Shown here: positions 1 to 11,007 of the stretch, piece after piece
Numbering within the stretch: the first letter of the stretch is position 1
How the letters are laid out: every line of letters begins with the position of its first letter
Origin: Berberis thunbergii
Taxonomy: Eukaryota > Streptophyta > Magnoliopsida > Ranunculales > Berberidaceae
DNA length: 64,000 nucleotides
Direction of reading: 5' to 3'
Assembly (NCBI GenBank): GCA_003290165.1
Contig: QNQO01001838.1
Span: 62,001 to 126,000, forward strand
Notes under the pieces: generated by a model
What the model was told of the DNA's origin: nothing
The model's input: the letters and a program-made list of their open reading frames with translations, nothing else
The model's database searches: none
Position numbers and translations under genes: made by a program

Positions 1-772
1 AGGTCATTTTCATTCTCACAACAATTTGAAAATTGTACAAGCAAACTACCAACTGGTCCTTTAAGGAAGCACCTCATAGAGCTAGAGGTGTTGATCATCT
101 GACAGACAACATGTACCTGTTGGTGAGATCAATGAGAATTAGTCAACTCAAAAGTTTTACACGTATTAGACATGAATGACATTGCATTAATCACACAACT
201 CAAAGAATAACATTAGTGAAATAAACCTTTTTGTTTACTAAAAGAAAGATAATAATGATACAATAAGTTAGTCACAATTTATTTCTTTCATGATATACCT
301 TGTACACGGCAAATATTGTCTAGATATATACTCAGAATTACCGAAACTATGAAAAGAAGAAAACAAAATCCATATTCACATAAGCACATTTACATCTGTT
401 TCTTTCTTAACCTGTTTAAATGCCAGAGATGTTCTTCTAGTCAGGAGGTTCAACTCATACAGATTTGCTAACACACTGGTCCGGAGAAATTTGGGTTTGA
501 CCTGCTTCACATGTTTCATGCTCTAAAACAACACTTACATGTGGGGGTTTCTTACCAGGAAACAGGAATGCATCTCTGCCTAGAACGCAGATCTGTTAGA
601 TGTTTATACAATCTTCTCGAGTGTGGTAGTGTTTTCGATTATTTTAATCCAATGTGTCAAGTTGCAGTATGGTAACATCTCAAGATCACTAATAAGGTGT
701 TTTTGTCATTAGGATGTCAAATACACGTACCATGTCCTTGTAGGATGATAAGAGATTGCTTCGGTAAAGCTC
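1..772 (-). other. Unidentified exon-like segments (part of an unknown split gene)
   Basis: Three minus-strand segments read as open exons with splice consensus. 731-772 (42 nt, ELYRSNLLSSYKDM) lies between TTTCAG and GTACGTG. 412-522 (111 nt, 37 codons, starting SMKHVKQVKP) lies between TTTTAG and GTTAAG. 1-98 begins after TGTCTGTCAG (MINTSSSMRCFLKGPVG) and runs off the window. The first two are whole codons in phase 0 without stops. A short stretch near 545-570 (RDAFLFPG followed by a GTAAGA donor) may be another. I do not recognise the protein. The pieces lie downstream, in transcription order, of the clathrin exons at 3066-4717 but do not match clathrin heavy chain. They could be a captured fragment of another gene or the end of an unrelated host gene. 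Splice logic is seen; coding status is inference. Confidence 0.35.
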
Positions 773-2577
773 CTGAAATGAAGCAATTAAACAATGTAAG
801 ACAGTGATAGGACAGATATTCATCCTCAGCAGTTTACAAGACATATCAGAGGCGCAGAAGTAAGCAGAGCAATGAAGGTCAGAAGCTTGTTTCAGAATAA
901 AAACCAGGAATTGTAAGGAGCAACAAATTGTTAAAGTAGTATGGTTGGCAGTCAACATTCTGTTGTTAATAAGGCTGTCAGTGTTTTGTTAGTTGGCAAT
1001 CAGCATTCTGTTATTAATAGTTGTAATCAGTAAGTGATAGTCAGTTAGTTAGACAGGGTGGCAGTCAGTGGGTTAGCAGGTTGTTGACAGTCTGTAAAGA
1101 GTTGGTCGTAAATGTAGAACTCATATATAAAGAGAGATGGCAGATGGAAAGAGGGGCATTCAGTTTGTACTTTGAATTGTATTGAGCAAATGCTCTCTGG
1201 AGATTCCAGGTATCTCAAATCACCTGTATTCAATACATTACCATTTCTTCTGATAGTTATATCTAAATTCAGTCTCTGTGATTGTTTTTTTCTATATTCT
1301 GTCAGTATTCTTTCTGCTCTTCATTGTTCAAACTAGCAATTCATATCAGACAGCCAAAAATATGAAGAAACAAATTTATAAAGCAATTTCCATACACAAG
1401 CTGACATGCATTTTATTCCAGATTTGGGATGTTTATGCTAATCTCCCAATCCCTATAATAGTAACTAAGTTATATGGAATAATACCTAAATTGACAAACA
1501 CTTTTCAAACCTTATCCAATAAAATTGACATCACTTAAGAAGCTTCAACACACGAGCGTGCACACACACACACACATGATATATGCACATATCCATTTTT
1601 CCCAGTAAGATGAATTTATTGATAGGCACCACATTCACAAGTTAGCGTAAGACAGTGAGATATGTAGCTATTGTCTTCCTTTTTTCCTTATTGGCATCTT
1701 GAAACAACCTTCTACTCTTTTCTAAAAAGATGATTCACACTAATTCACCGACACCCTTGAGGAAACGGCTAGTTATAAGTAAAGCTAAACCAGCACAAAA
1801 AAACTAAGCAAACAATTTTACTGAATTAGATGTCAAAACATATGTGATACTGAAGGAATGGGGATTGCTTCTTAATCTAGTTAGGGGCCTTAATTTCTTG
1901 TAAAAATGCGCAAATTTTTTTTACAAAATTCAGACCCCACTGCAATATCACAGACGCATGTCATACTGTATGGCAATAACCAAAGTCGAACAGTAGTGAA
2001 TGCTACCAGAAAAATATCATACCATTGAATTTGAGAATCAGGATCTAAAAATAAATGATACTAGCATCTACATACTGTATATATTACAAGTAAACAACCT
2101 TTCATGATAGTTTGATGAGATTAGGGAAAGCACAAAACAACTGTGATAAAATGCAGCACTGAGAAAGTGAGAAATTTAGATACAAAATAATGATTTAGAT
2201 TACAATAGTCCTAATATATACAAAAACAATGGAAAGCACATTAATAGTGGATGACATGTGACAAAATTTTGTAACAGTAATCTCAAACTGAAGTTGTCTT
2301 CATCTCTTAAGAACTGGCACATTGCTTCACAAGAATATATTATCATTATGATGCGAGATTCGGATCAACAAAACTGATAAGCGATATTCATCCATTTCCA
2401 ACTCAATGGACCATGCAAGGATTTTTCTTTACAACTCTAGTATGTAGTCTACATATAAGCATGAAAACACCAATGAAACCATTCTTTACAGTAAACCAAA
2501 ACCAATGATCATCGATGAAGATGTGTAATTGTGAGGTGCTTAAACACCAATTGACAGATCAGACTAATGATGCTCGC
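773..2577. other. No recognised gene; contains a short CA repeat
   Basis: AT-rich DNA without a protein I recognise on either strand. It includes a short CA dinucleotide run at about 1561-1575. Short open frames here (for example 1045-1233 minus and 1278-1538 plus) have no recognisable domain and look like chance. If the exon-like pieces on either side belong to one transcript, this would be intron. Confidence 0.4.
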
Positions 2578-2641
2578 TTACAACTCCACATCCCTAACTG
2601 TGGTAACCCAATTAGATCTGGCAAACAACTCATGTAACGAT
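2578..2641 (-). other. Possible terminal exon, unknown protein
   Basis: On the minus strand a pyrimidine-rich tract and ACAAG acceptor precede about 20 codons (SLHELFARSNWVTTVRDVEL) ending in TAA. The composition looks protein-like but I cannot assign it. It lies about 430 bp downstream of the last clathrin exon, so it could be a fused 3' exon of a chimeric transcript, or chance. Confidence 0.2.
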
Positions 2642-3065
2642 CTTGTAGCAAAACAACACAAAAATCATTTTAAAATCACTTAAATGCTCCTTTCCTGGAA
2701 AAGAAAGAGCAGAGTAAGTATGTATTAGCGCATTTAGATTTTCAGGTAATAGCTTTTTCTTTCTAGTAGTATTCCATGCATAAAGCTCCAAGTCAAATTC
2801 AAAACTCCTGACAAAAATATGTCCACCACAACATCAGGGAAAACTTTCGATGTTTAAGAAAATGTGTATGTTGTTAATTACTTAATTTATAATGGGTAAC
2901 TTTTTCACTTTTTCGGCAGTCAACAATCAATCAAATTGGATGTATGGAAGACGAATAATGTCAGGTGGAGTAATCGGTTAGGATGTAACAATAAACAATA
3001 TCTGAATGATTGGTTTGCCTTGAAAAAAGTAACAGAAATACATGATCTATAAGGTTAACACACAC

Positions 3066-4717
3066 CTCAGCTGAGCCATGAGCAATTCCAATCAAGACTA
3101 TCCACTTCTCTGTTGGATCACATCGGTAGTTGATAATTTGATTATTCGCCAAATTAGCCGTTCTTTCGAATATCTTAGCAGGTTGTGATTCGCCTGGATA
3201 AACACCATGCAAAAATATATCATGACAGAATTCAATTCAGAATTTGCAAACAAAACAAACTAAGAAAAAAAACTTGGCTATCAAAAGGCAAACCAAATAT
3301 CTACCTTCAATTGACCAATGATATACTGCCGTTTGAGTGACCAAACCCAACGTCTTTGGGGTAATCCATTTCCAAAAGACAACCTGGACGAATGACAACA
3401 AATAAGCAAAAATTAGCCTTATTCCAACAAAAAAACTAAGATACTTTTATGATGGAAAAGTAAACAGGATGCAATTATAACCTGCTCAGGCATCTGATGA
3501 GACTTCATTTTTGCCTTTGCTTCAATGTTGAATATTTGCAAGTGACCTTGCGCGGTTCCTTGAAGATGAGCTTCAAACAAAAACAAAATTTCAACACTTG
3601 GAAAGTATAGTAATCTGCTTTTATATGTAATGTGAACAAAATCGATATTATCACTAATCATTGCGTTTAGAACGCCTAGTAGATGGCAAATTGAGTCACA
3701 TCTTCATAAGTTTTCCATCCCTCCCAATTGCAAAGGTCACTTGTCATTTGTGAATCTCAATTATTAATTGGACCCTAATGAGCGATATGAAATTAATCGG
3801 GATTAATCAAAATTAATCAGCCTATATTTTATAAACATAATTTCTTTATCCTTCTAAGTAATGTGTTTAATTCTAAAAAAAATGTGTATTTAAGTAGTGA
3901 ACATCAGTTGTCACATTTTAAAGCAAATTATAACAAAATAAAGAATTCAATGTCAAAGGTGCAATATTCTTTAGTTTTGCTTATCATTCGTTTGGTTGTT
4001 CTCTCAATGAGGTTATGGGGAAAAACGATTTTTTTACATTGCTATGGACCGATTAATTGGTGACTTTTGAAAGAGATTAATCGTGATTAATAGTTGAATT
4101 AGCAAATATTCGCCGATTACTCGGCCAAGGAATTATTCAAACCATTAGTTCAAAAATATAACGCTCTACTAGCGAGAAGAGATTAATCACCAATTTAATA
4201 TCAGCTAATTAATCAACAACTTACAATCCGCATTACATAAATGGAATATTTTTGTTTCTTTCACTCTTCTAGCCAAAAATTTTGCTCATAGTACCACTAA
4301 CGAGGTGTACATTACAAATCACGTAAATGCTGAGTTTGAAAACAGATTGCAGAGATGAACAAGATAAATGCAAGGCATTGTTAATGTAACTAAAATATTG
4401 AATCATCTACTAATAATTCGATTAGAGTACCTACTGACTCTGTGCGTTCATTAGATACCGTGAATTCATAGAAAAATATGGACACTATTAATCACAATAA
4501 GAAACTCCAAACCTTTGAGAGCAAGAATTCTTGAATTTGGGTTCATCAAGGCCGAATCGGCAGTGATAGGTCTTCTCAATGGCTGCATAGGCATGTTCAT
4601 GTCAATTATCACAACACTGTTCTGTGGCGAAGTCTCCCGAACACACATATACTTCTCAGATTCCATAGTAACATGAGTGAAGGTGATAAACTGCAGATTG
4701 ATTCCAACGCTCGGAAG
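3066..4717 (-). pseudogene. Clathrin heavy chain fragment (N-terminal beta-propeller, four exons)
   Basis: Clathrin heavy chain forms the triskelion coat of vesicles at the plasma membrane and trans-Golgi; its N-terminal propeller binds adaptors. Four exons read in order on the minus strand: 4513-4717 (from LPSVGI, containing [19 protein letters not shown]), 3482-3570 ([19 protein letters not shown]), 3305-3383 ([19 protein letters not shown]) and 3066-3193 ([19 protein letters not shown]). All boundaries show AG/GT sites, phases join, and no stop interrupts the 501 nt. This equals only about residues 16-182 of a protein of roughly 1,700. The first exon (MAAANAP-type) and the following propeller exon (RPQLVKGNMQ-type) are missing although 3 kb of downstream DNA is present. 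Its 5' side points toward the CACTA terminus at 6219. Best explanation: a fairly young captured fragment; a rearranged host gene is the alternative. Confidence 0.85.
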
Positions 4718-5994
4718 CTGCAAACACAATGAATCAGATTACGAAACATCTTTCAGCATTTAATTGCAGAATTGAGTTGAAAAAACTTAGATTGAACTAA
4801 TCAGATCTTGACTTATACTACAGATCTGTCATGATCGACACAATCACCAAATCTTGACTCAAAAATTCACCAAAACTTAACTGAATTCGAAGTTCAAGAG
4901 TGAATCAATCGAGAATCAAATCGAATAAAATTATTTTAAACAACTGATAAAAAAATAGAGCTACTGAACAATATTCAATACAACTTGATTGAGATCCAGG
5001 ACTCATTGACAAGCTAAGTGACTGCAAATCTCCATACCCCATTGCACAGACTGACCCAGAACCTCCTCCTTCATCACCACCCACTGTGAACCCCATCCAA
5101 CTTTTGCTCCATTTCTTGACAATAATTCCTTGAAACCCAGTTCCTAAAACCTCCTACCCCATCTTCAGACACTTGAGGGAGTGAGGGATTGCAAGCAACA
5201 AAATGGTTTTCCTTGGCGGTGTTGTGGTTATCTAGTTGTGCTTGGTACATTTCATGGTTGGTGAGAGTTGAGAAATAAGGGTGGTGGTGTTGGACCTTAA
5301 TCTGATAATGTGCAAGACAATTTTTTGTGTGAATGGAAAGAACTCTCACCAATTCAAAGAAGCAAATAACTAAGTGGAACTGAAACATCTTACCTGGAAG
5401 GAGATCTGAACCAATCTGAGAGCAGGGCGAGAACCTCTTCTCCTCGCTGGAACCCCTCCTCTTCACTGGATCTGAGATCAGGGCAGAGAGCTGCTCGCTG
5501 GATATGAGATCAGGGCAGAGAGTTCCTCGCTGGATCTGAAGCTCTCGCTGGATCTAAAGCTCCTCGCAGAGATCAGGGCAGAGAGCTCCTCGATGTGTTG
5601 GACAAAGAGATCAGGGCAGAGAACTTTGAGACCCCAACCCAGTTTCTGCTGCCTCTTGGTTCAACGCATCTTCTACTAATTTGATGTTCTTCTTCAGCTC
5701 GATTCTCTCAATATCTAAAGAAGAAGAAGGAGAAGAAAAGTTTGAGAATCTGCTTCGGTTCTTCATCTTCTTCTTCAGTTCGTCCTTCTTCTCCTCTGCG
5801 CCAAACCTCTCTCTAATTTAGGTCGAAATTTTTTTCGCAATGACCACGCAAACTGATCGGTCGAAATAGCAAATAAAATTCCGCAAAATTTTTTCGCCAA
5901 TTTTTTTCGCCAGAGCGCGCAAAATCACTTTCCCCCCATTTTCGCCAGAGCGCGAAATCACTCACCAAATCTCTCACTCGCAGGAACGCGGCAC
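4718..5994. other. DNA between clathrin fragment and CACTA end, with a short minisatellite
   Basis: No gene recognised. At about 5455-5615 a unit of roughly 34-35 bp built around GATCAGGGCAGAGAG and CTCGCTGGATCT is repeated four to five times imperfectly. The segment probably belongs to the internal part of the CACTA element ending at 6219. A minus-strand open frame at 5074-5466 has no recognisable domain. Confidence 0.4.
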
Positions 5995-6219
5995 GTGCAC
6001 AACGGTTTAATTTAGCAATGGTTTTGGCCGTTGCACAATATAGCAACGGTTTTTGGCCGTGGCTAATGTACCCACGGTTTAGAGCCATGGGCTAACTATT
6101 TTTAGCCACGGTTTTAAGCCGTTGGTAATGCTATCCACGGTTTATAGCCGTGGCAAATAAACCAACGGCTAAGAGCCGTGACCACCTCCCCGTAGCTAAA
6201 CAAGCATTTTGGTGTAGTG
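5995..6219 (-). mobile_element. CACTA (En/Spm) transposon terminus with subterminal repeats
   Basis: The last 13 bases (6207-6219) are, on the minus strand, CACTACACCAAAA, a typical CACTA terminal sequence. Inside it, from about 5999 to 6185, short imperfect palindromes of the type CCACGGTTTT/AGCCGTGG repeat many times, as expected for subterminal transposase-binding repeats of CACTA elements. A near-identical end lies at 50765-50973; the last 28 bases match at 24 positions. The element body extends to lower coordinates, and its other end is not in the window. The right flank (6220 onward) is interior of a Gypsy element, so this CACTA seems to have inserted into a retrotransposon. Confidence 0.8.
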
Positions 6220-6545
6220 TCCTCTAGTCCAATGAGAACTAGCAGGGGCTTGGCTCTTCTGTGCTTGTTCTCTGCCATCCTCCGGAGAAGGGGCTCGTGC
6301 TGCTCCTGGTCACCATTAAGCAGGTGGAGGATTTTGTCGCGCGAGAGCTTCCACCATTTTGGCGATCTATTGTATTTGAGATGACAACATATCTATCCCG
6401 GGGTCCGTCATTGTTGTTGTCGTCGCGGGGGCGTGAGGTTGCTGCCGTGCATAACCGAAGCTGCTGAAAGCGGTAGTATAGCTCCAGCCTGAGTGTTTGA
6501 CGTGTCGTTTTGTTCACTGTTGTTGCACAATCTAGTGGTCACCAT
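6220..6545 (-). pseudogene. Gag N-terminal remnant of a minus-strand Gypsy element
   Basis: The minus strand starts with MVTTR at 6545, reads NNSEQNDTSNTQAG and soon meets a stop. The same MVTTR...NN...NAQTG start occurs at 20895 in the larger element, supporting a gag N-terminus just inside the primer site. It is cut off at 6219 by the CACTA terminus. Gag would form the particle core; nothing functional is left here. Confidence 0.55.
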
Positions 6546-6599
6546 CTTCTCTGTGTTTTGAAGGGAAATGATGCTAGTGAAAGGTTAGGAACTTTGTCG

Positions 6600-7283
6600 T
6601 CCCCACGGACGACGCTAAACTGATGTAGTCATTTTTCGCTCACTGATTTGACCTAGTCATGCTGACCTGCATAAGTAACGCACATGAGACACAAACCACC
6701 GTTGTGGTGGTCGATGACACTCTGATGCTAAAGTCAGATAGGAATCTGAGGAAGTTGTAATGTTGTAAACAGGGAATTTGTAGCGTACCTTAGCTTACCA
6801 ACTTCATGTCTTATTTATAGTGCAGGAGTCCAGGTTCGACCAGACCATCGATGGCATAGTTTAGGAAGGAGATCTTCATGGAGATCCTTCTCTAATTAGG
6901 AGTCGTACTGTTGGAGGGAAGTTCTATGTGCCCCTAGATATATGGGAGATAGTTTCCTATCTGAGGTATTCTGTAAGAGGAAGTTTTCCTATGTGATATG
7001 TATTCTGTTATTTGCTTTCTAATTGGAAGCAAAAAGCTATTGTAGTTGCCCGTCCGAAGCTAATCTTTGAGAGACTTGCCTTAGTAGGGCTTACGAGTAT
7101 TGATGATAGTTGTGAGACATATGGGCCTAGCAGGCTGTAAGAGTTCGGATCGTCTACCGGACTGCATTGGATGGGCTTGGAATCGCTTGGGCCAGATCAG
7201 TGCTGGGCTGACGTTGGGGCCCGTAACTCCTCGAGATCATCATGACACATATATGGCTCAAGGATGTGACCGTTTTGGTATAT

Positions 7284-7285
<2 letters not shown>
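6600..7285 (-). repeat. Minus-strand Gypsy 5' LTR with adjacent primer-binding-site remnant
   Basis: The LTR spans 6621 to about 7285 and ends, on the minus strand, in CTACATCA. Immediately inside (6600-6619) is a sequence resembling the primer site at 20951-20970 (TGGCGCTACCCGTGGGGA there), here degenerated to TAGCGTCGTCCGTGGGGA. Along its length it matches, as reverse complement, the LTR at 56285-56969, for example the stretches near CATCATGACACATATATGG and TTTTTGCTTCCAATTAG. The 5' tip is merged with the AAT microsatellite at 7286. Confidence 0.75.

Positions 7286-7376
<91 letters not shown>
7286..7376. repeat. AAT trinucleotide microsatellite
   Basis: About thirty uninterrupted AAT units. 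It begins exactly where the related LTRs read TGATGATATA (reverse complement), so it probably grew from the LTR tip. A long isoleucine run read across it (7100-7381 plus) is an artefact. Confidence 0.95.
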
Positions 7377-7509
7377 GCTGAATAGTATAGTGAGAGTTCC
7401 CTAAATGAACAAGAATTTTGTATGTCATCAACTCTAAATTTCTTTCAAATTTTGCCCTTCCAACATTATGTTATTTATAAAAAATTTAAAAGGGAGGGTA
7501 AAAAGTGAT

Positions 7510-8185
7510 TGATGTAGTCAATTTCTTCTATCATTCTCACTGCTTACCGAGACTTGCACAGGTAGCAAATGTGAGCCAAGGACCACCGTGTGATGGCCGA
7601 TGGCACTCCGTTGCTTAAGTTAGATTAGGCTTAAGGTAGGCTTAAAACTGTAAACTGGGTTATATTGCATACCTCTAGTTCATCGACTTTATCTCCCTTT
7701 TATAGTAAATGAGTCCTTGTTCGACTAGGCCTTTGGAGTCGTAGTTTAGAGAAAGTGATCTTACTGTGGATATCCTTTCCTAATTGGTAGCAATCCATGT
7801 GGGATAGTTTCCCTACACGACTCGTGCTCTTAGATCTGAGGGAGAGGTTTCCATTTCTGAGTGTTGTCATTTCAAGAAAGTTTCCTTGCCTTACTTATAC
7901 TCTAATGTATGTTCCCTAGTCGGATCCAATGTGTTGCTGGCCTGCCCGTCTCGGGTAGATCTCTCATATACTTTTCTTAGAGGTTTTACGAGTATTGGGT
8001 TGATCGTGTGACGTGTGGGCTTGTTGGTTCATTGCAACTTGGACGTCTAGATTCTGTCAATGATGGGCTTACTGTTGTTTGGGCTCCGCTGGATTGAGCG
8101 TGCAATCAGGCTTGCTTCATTCTGTTTACAAAATTATCATGATACGTGTACGGTGCTGATCAGACAACGGTTTGATATATCATCA
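7510..8185 (-). repeat. 3' LTR of the minus-strand Gypsy element
   Basis: On the minus strand it begins TGATGATATATCAAA (tip at 8185) and ends CTACATCA (7510), giving TGATG/CATCA inverted tips. Just upstream in element sense (8186-8200) is a purine-rich tract, ACTCGGGGGAATAGC, the likely polypurine tract. It aligns over its length with 20974-21632. Confidence 0.85.
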
Positions 8186-8200
8186 GCTATTCCCCCGAGT
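8186..8200 (-). promoter_or_regulatory. Polypurine tract
   Basis: Minus-strand ACTCGGGGGAATAGC directly precedes the LTR tip TGATGATATATC. The same arrangement (ACTCAGGGGGAGTAGC then TGATGATACACT) occurs at 56269-56296, supporting both as plus-strand priming sites. Confidence 0.65.
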
Positions 8201-8259
8201 TAGTAGGCCGTCTTATTAGTCCACTAGGTCATTTCATAAAACATATTTGCAGTCATCAG

Positions 8260-8607
8260 TTGGAGCAACTGAAGCAGGAGCTTGTTGAGTCAAGAGAGCG
8301 CGAAGAGAAACGTTTCAAGGCCCATAACACATTTGTATTTAGTAGAGGCATGCATGGAAGGCTGGAACTACTGCATCTGATGAAAGAGGAACATCTCGAC
8401 TGGGATCTCGCATATTATAAAGATATTGCATATGCAGAGTTTGGAGCGACCTCTGATTCATTTGAAGAAGAAGGCGATCCTACTGAGGGGGTCGAGAAAC
8501 AACACCAACAGATGTGTCTCCTGCTTCTTTCCCTACTAAGTCTAAATTTTTTGTATCTGACTCTCTTCCTGATGAGGGGTGAATCCTGTAATCGAACTTG
8601 CAAATGA
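8260..8607 (+). pseudogene. Antisense ORF remnant (coiled-coil, acidic tail) of the Gypsy element
   Basis: This frame runs opposite to gag, next to the 3' LTR. It starts with a charged helical stretch (MEQLKQELVESREREEKRF) and continues with DLAYYKDIAYAEFG and an acidic segment. The order matches the ends of the antisense ORFs at 26124-26747 (DLSKYRGLVDHIFKDDDGEE) and 42796-43089 (EYRHLVDQVFEDEDSEE). In the copy at 53600-56050 the same ORF starts with the domain known as the putative gypsy-type transposon domain. Its function in plants is unknown. Only the C-terminal part survives here. Confidence 0.5.
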
Positions 8608-9049
8608 ATAGTACTTTGCATTTTTTTTGTCTTCCTTTGCTTTTCCTGCTAGCTTGTACCTGTTTTGTCTTATTTCGACATTAATTGTCAGATGATGAAC
8701 TTTACTGCGCTAGGTAGCTCATGTTTGAATTGTTGTTGGGAGCTCTAATTTCTTATGTTATAGCAGTTGGTGTAGTTCTGGTCAGATTCCTTTGTAGAGA
8801 TCGGAGAGTGTAATACACCATCTGTTTGGCAGCTTGGCTGTCTATTGGACCAGAAATTGTTGTTGTTGTTGTAAGCGTATTAGCTAGACTGTGGTCCTAG
8901 CGTTTGCATTATTGTAGATGATTGGACAATAGTCTTTGCAAGTCGTCTGGGTTGAGCTTTTAGAAATCTGGCCGGACGTTTGATTCGTCTTTATTTGGTA
9001 TTCATAGGATAGGCTTAATTGGATCGGTGGTTGTTATCGCCAGTTATGA

Positions 9050-9960
9050 CTGACTAAACCGGGGTCAGGTTTAGATGACCATGGTGGTCCCTGGCAAGCC
9101 ATCTTCACTAGGCTACATGAACACTGACTAAGCTCCCACTTTCCAACTCATCTTAATCCATTCGTGGCAGACTAGGAATTGGAGTGAGCTAGCAGTTATC
9201 ATCATCTGTCGTTCTGACTAAACTCTTGGCGGGGGTTTGACAATCACTGTTTGTAGTTGGCCAATGATCCCTGGCAAGCTGTCTTCTCCAGGCTACATGA
9301 GCACTGACTAAGCTCCCACTTTCTAGGTCATTGAAATCTGCGCGCAGCAAACCAGGCTTCAAGAAGACCAAAACCATCGTCATCAGTGACCGCTAACTAA
9401 GCTTTGGTTAGGGTTCGACGATCACTGTCTGCATACGAGTAGTGACCTCTGGAAAGCCATCTTAACCAAGAGCCGAGAACACTGACTAGACTCCCACTTT
9501 TTAAGCCATTGAAATCCGTTATTTGTGGACTATGTTTTCAGCAGACCAGAAGCCATCGTCATCGATCATCACTGACTAAGCTTCGGTTGAGTTCGTGGTC
9601 CTGACTTACTTAACTCGCTTGTAAGATTCTAGGCGTGTAAGTTTGACTTGGGGGTCCTGACTTAACTCGCCTGTAAGATTTTGGGCGTGTAAGTCTGATT
9701 TGGGGTCTTGACTTACTTAACCCGCCTGTAAGATTCTAGGCATGTAAGTCTGACTTGGTGGTCCTGACTTACATCACTCGCTTGTAAGATTCTGGGCGTG
9801 TAAATCTTACTTGGGGGTCTTGACTTACTTAGCTCACATAAAAAATCATGGGTGTGTAAGTCTGACTTGGGGGTCCTGACTTACTTAGCTCGCATATAAG
9901 ATTTTGGGTGTGTAAGTCTAACTTGGGGGTCCTAACTTACTTCACTCGCCTATCGGTCTG
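9050..9960. repeat. Two tandem-repeat blocks (about 180 bp and about 58 bp units)
   Basis: From about 9050 to 9595, three copies of a unit near 180 bp carry ATCCCTGGCAAGC and GACTAAGCTCCCACTTT. From about 9598 to 9960, six or so copies of a unit near 58 bp carry TGTAAGATTCTAGGCGTGTA and GACTTGGGGGTC. Comparable blocks at the same relative place exist in the relatives at 25290-25960, 41630-42330 and 52180-53060, with different sequence, so the block is a structural feature of the family. Confidence 0.85.
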
Positions 9961-10997
9961 ACTCCATTGTAGGATCGATTGATCAGACTAATAATAAATT
10001 GACCGACTTTAATGAACAACAACGGAGTAATAGTGGAGTTGATGCTTTAGGTTCAATGATAATACTCTGTAGGCGCGCTCCTTATTCTGTGGGCGCTCAG
10101 GGCTTCTGCTATCTGTTCTTTTGCGTGTGCAGAGCCGGATCTGTCAGGGCATAAGTGTGGGCCCATTAATTGAGGGGCCCAATTAGAAAAAAATCTTTAT
10201 GGATCGGCGTGCCAGAGATATGGCGCATTATGTGAGATGGTTTAGTATCGATTACTCCCCCCAGTTAATGGGACTGCCTACAGGTTCAATAATTCAAAAG
10301 ATGTGGACTTGTGCAGTTGCTATTGGAACTGTCATTTTTTCGATTTCCCGTACGAAATTTAATGATGAAGTAACTGCTTGTTGATGCCTCTTTGTAAACC
10401 ATTTCCCCCATATATGGGCTGGTAATTCTGCATTCAAGCACTACAAGAAAAATAGTAGAGTATGTTAATCAAATGCATCTTACCAAAGAGTTTGCTTTGG
10501 GTTTTCCAAAGGTTGAAAGAAGATTTCCTCCACTGGAGTCTTCAAATGTTTTGACATTTGCGTTGATGAGTCTTGATAAGGGTGAGCACTGGATTGATCT
10601 CATGCGGTGCCGCCTGATTTGGGTGAGCACTGGATTGATATCATGAGATCTTGTAATATCTTCTTCCTTTACGAAAAAGAATTACAGACTTCCTCTCGGG
10701 GGCAGGTTGTTCCTCCATCATCTGGAGCTCAAGCACTCTCCCATTCCTGTATTGTTGTCGAGTGTTGGTCTTTATAGCTAGTTTATGGTTAATGGGAGCG
10801 TTGGAGGTTGTGACTCTCATCTTTGGGGTGGCGGCCCTTCCGCACCTCAGGAAGTATGCTTTTGAGAGGTGTCTCCATTTGGCAGCATTGTGAAACCTTG
10901 ACGATTCCGTTGCTCCAGGACATTCTTTTTAGCTTTTTGTTGCTTCCTTCTGTTCCTCTTTATGAGGCAAACTGGCGGAGCGAAGAACTGAGGGAGT
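9961..10997. other. Element interior without a recognised gene
   Basis: Between the tandem repeats and the MITE I see no recognisable protein. A 61-codon open frame at 10199-10384 has no domain I know. A CACTACAAGAAAAA motif at 10439 resembles a CACTA end but has no partner. Confidence 0.4.
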
Positions 10998-11007
10998 GCT
11001 CGCAACC

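Noticed and set aside
3750..4150. Possible MITE with GATTAATC motifs in a clathrin intron
   Set aside because: Repeated GATTAATC words are visible, but no convincing inverted ends or target duplication.
3066..4717. A complete clathrin heavy chain gene
   Set aside because: The next propeller exon and the first exon are absent although several kb on both sides are available.
7100..7381. Open frame ending in a long isoleucine run
   Set aside because: It is a translation of the AAT microsatellite within an LTR.
10439..10455. CACTACAAGAAAAATAG, resembling another CACTA terminus
   Set aside because: No matching inverted end and no subterminal repeats were seen nearby; a 14-base resemblance alone is weak.
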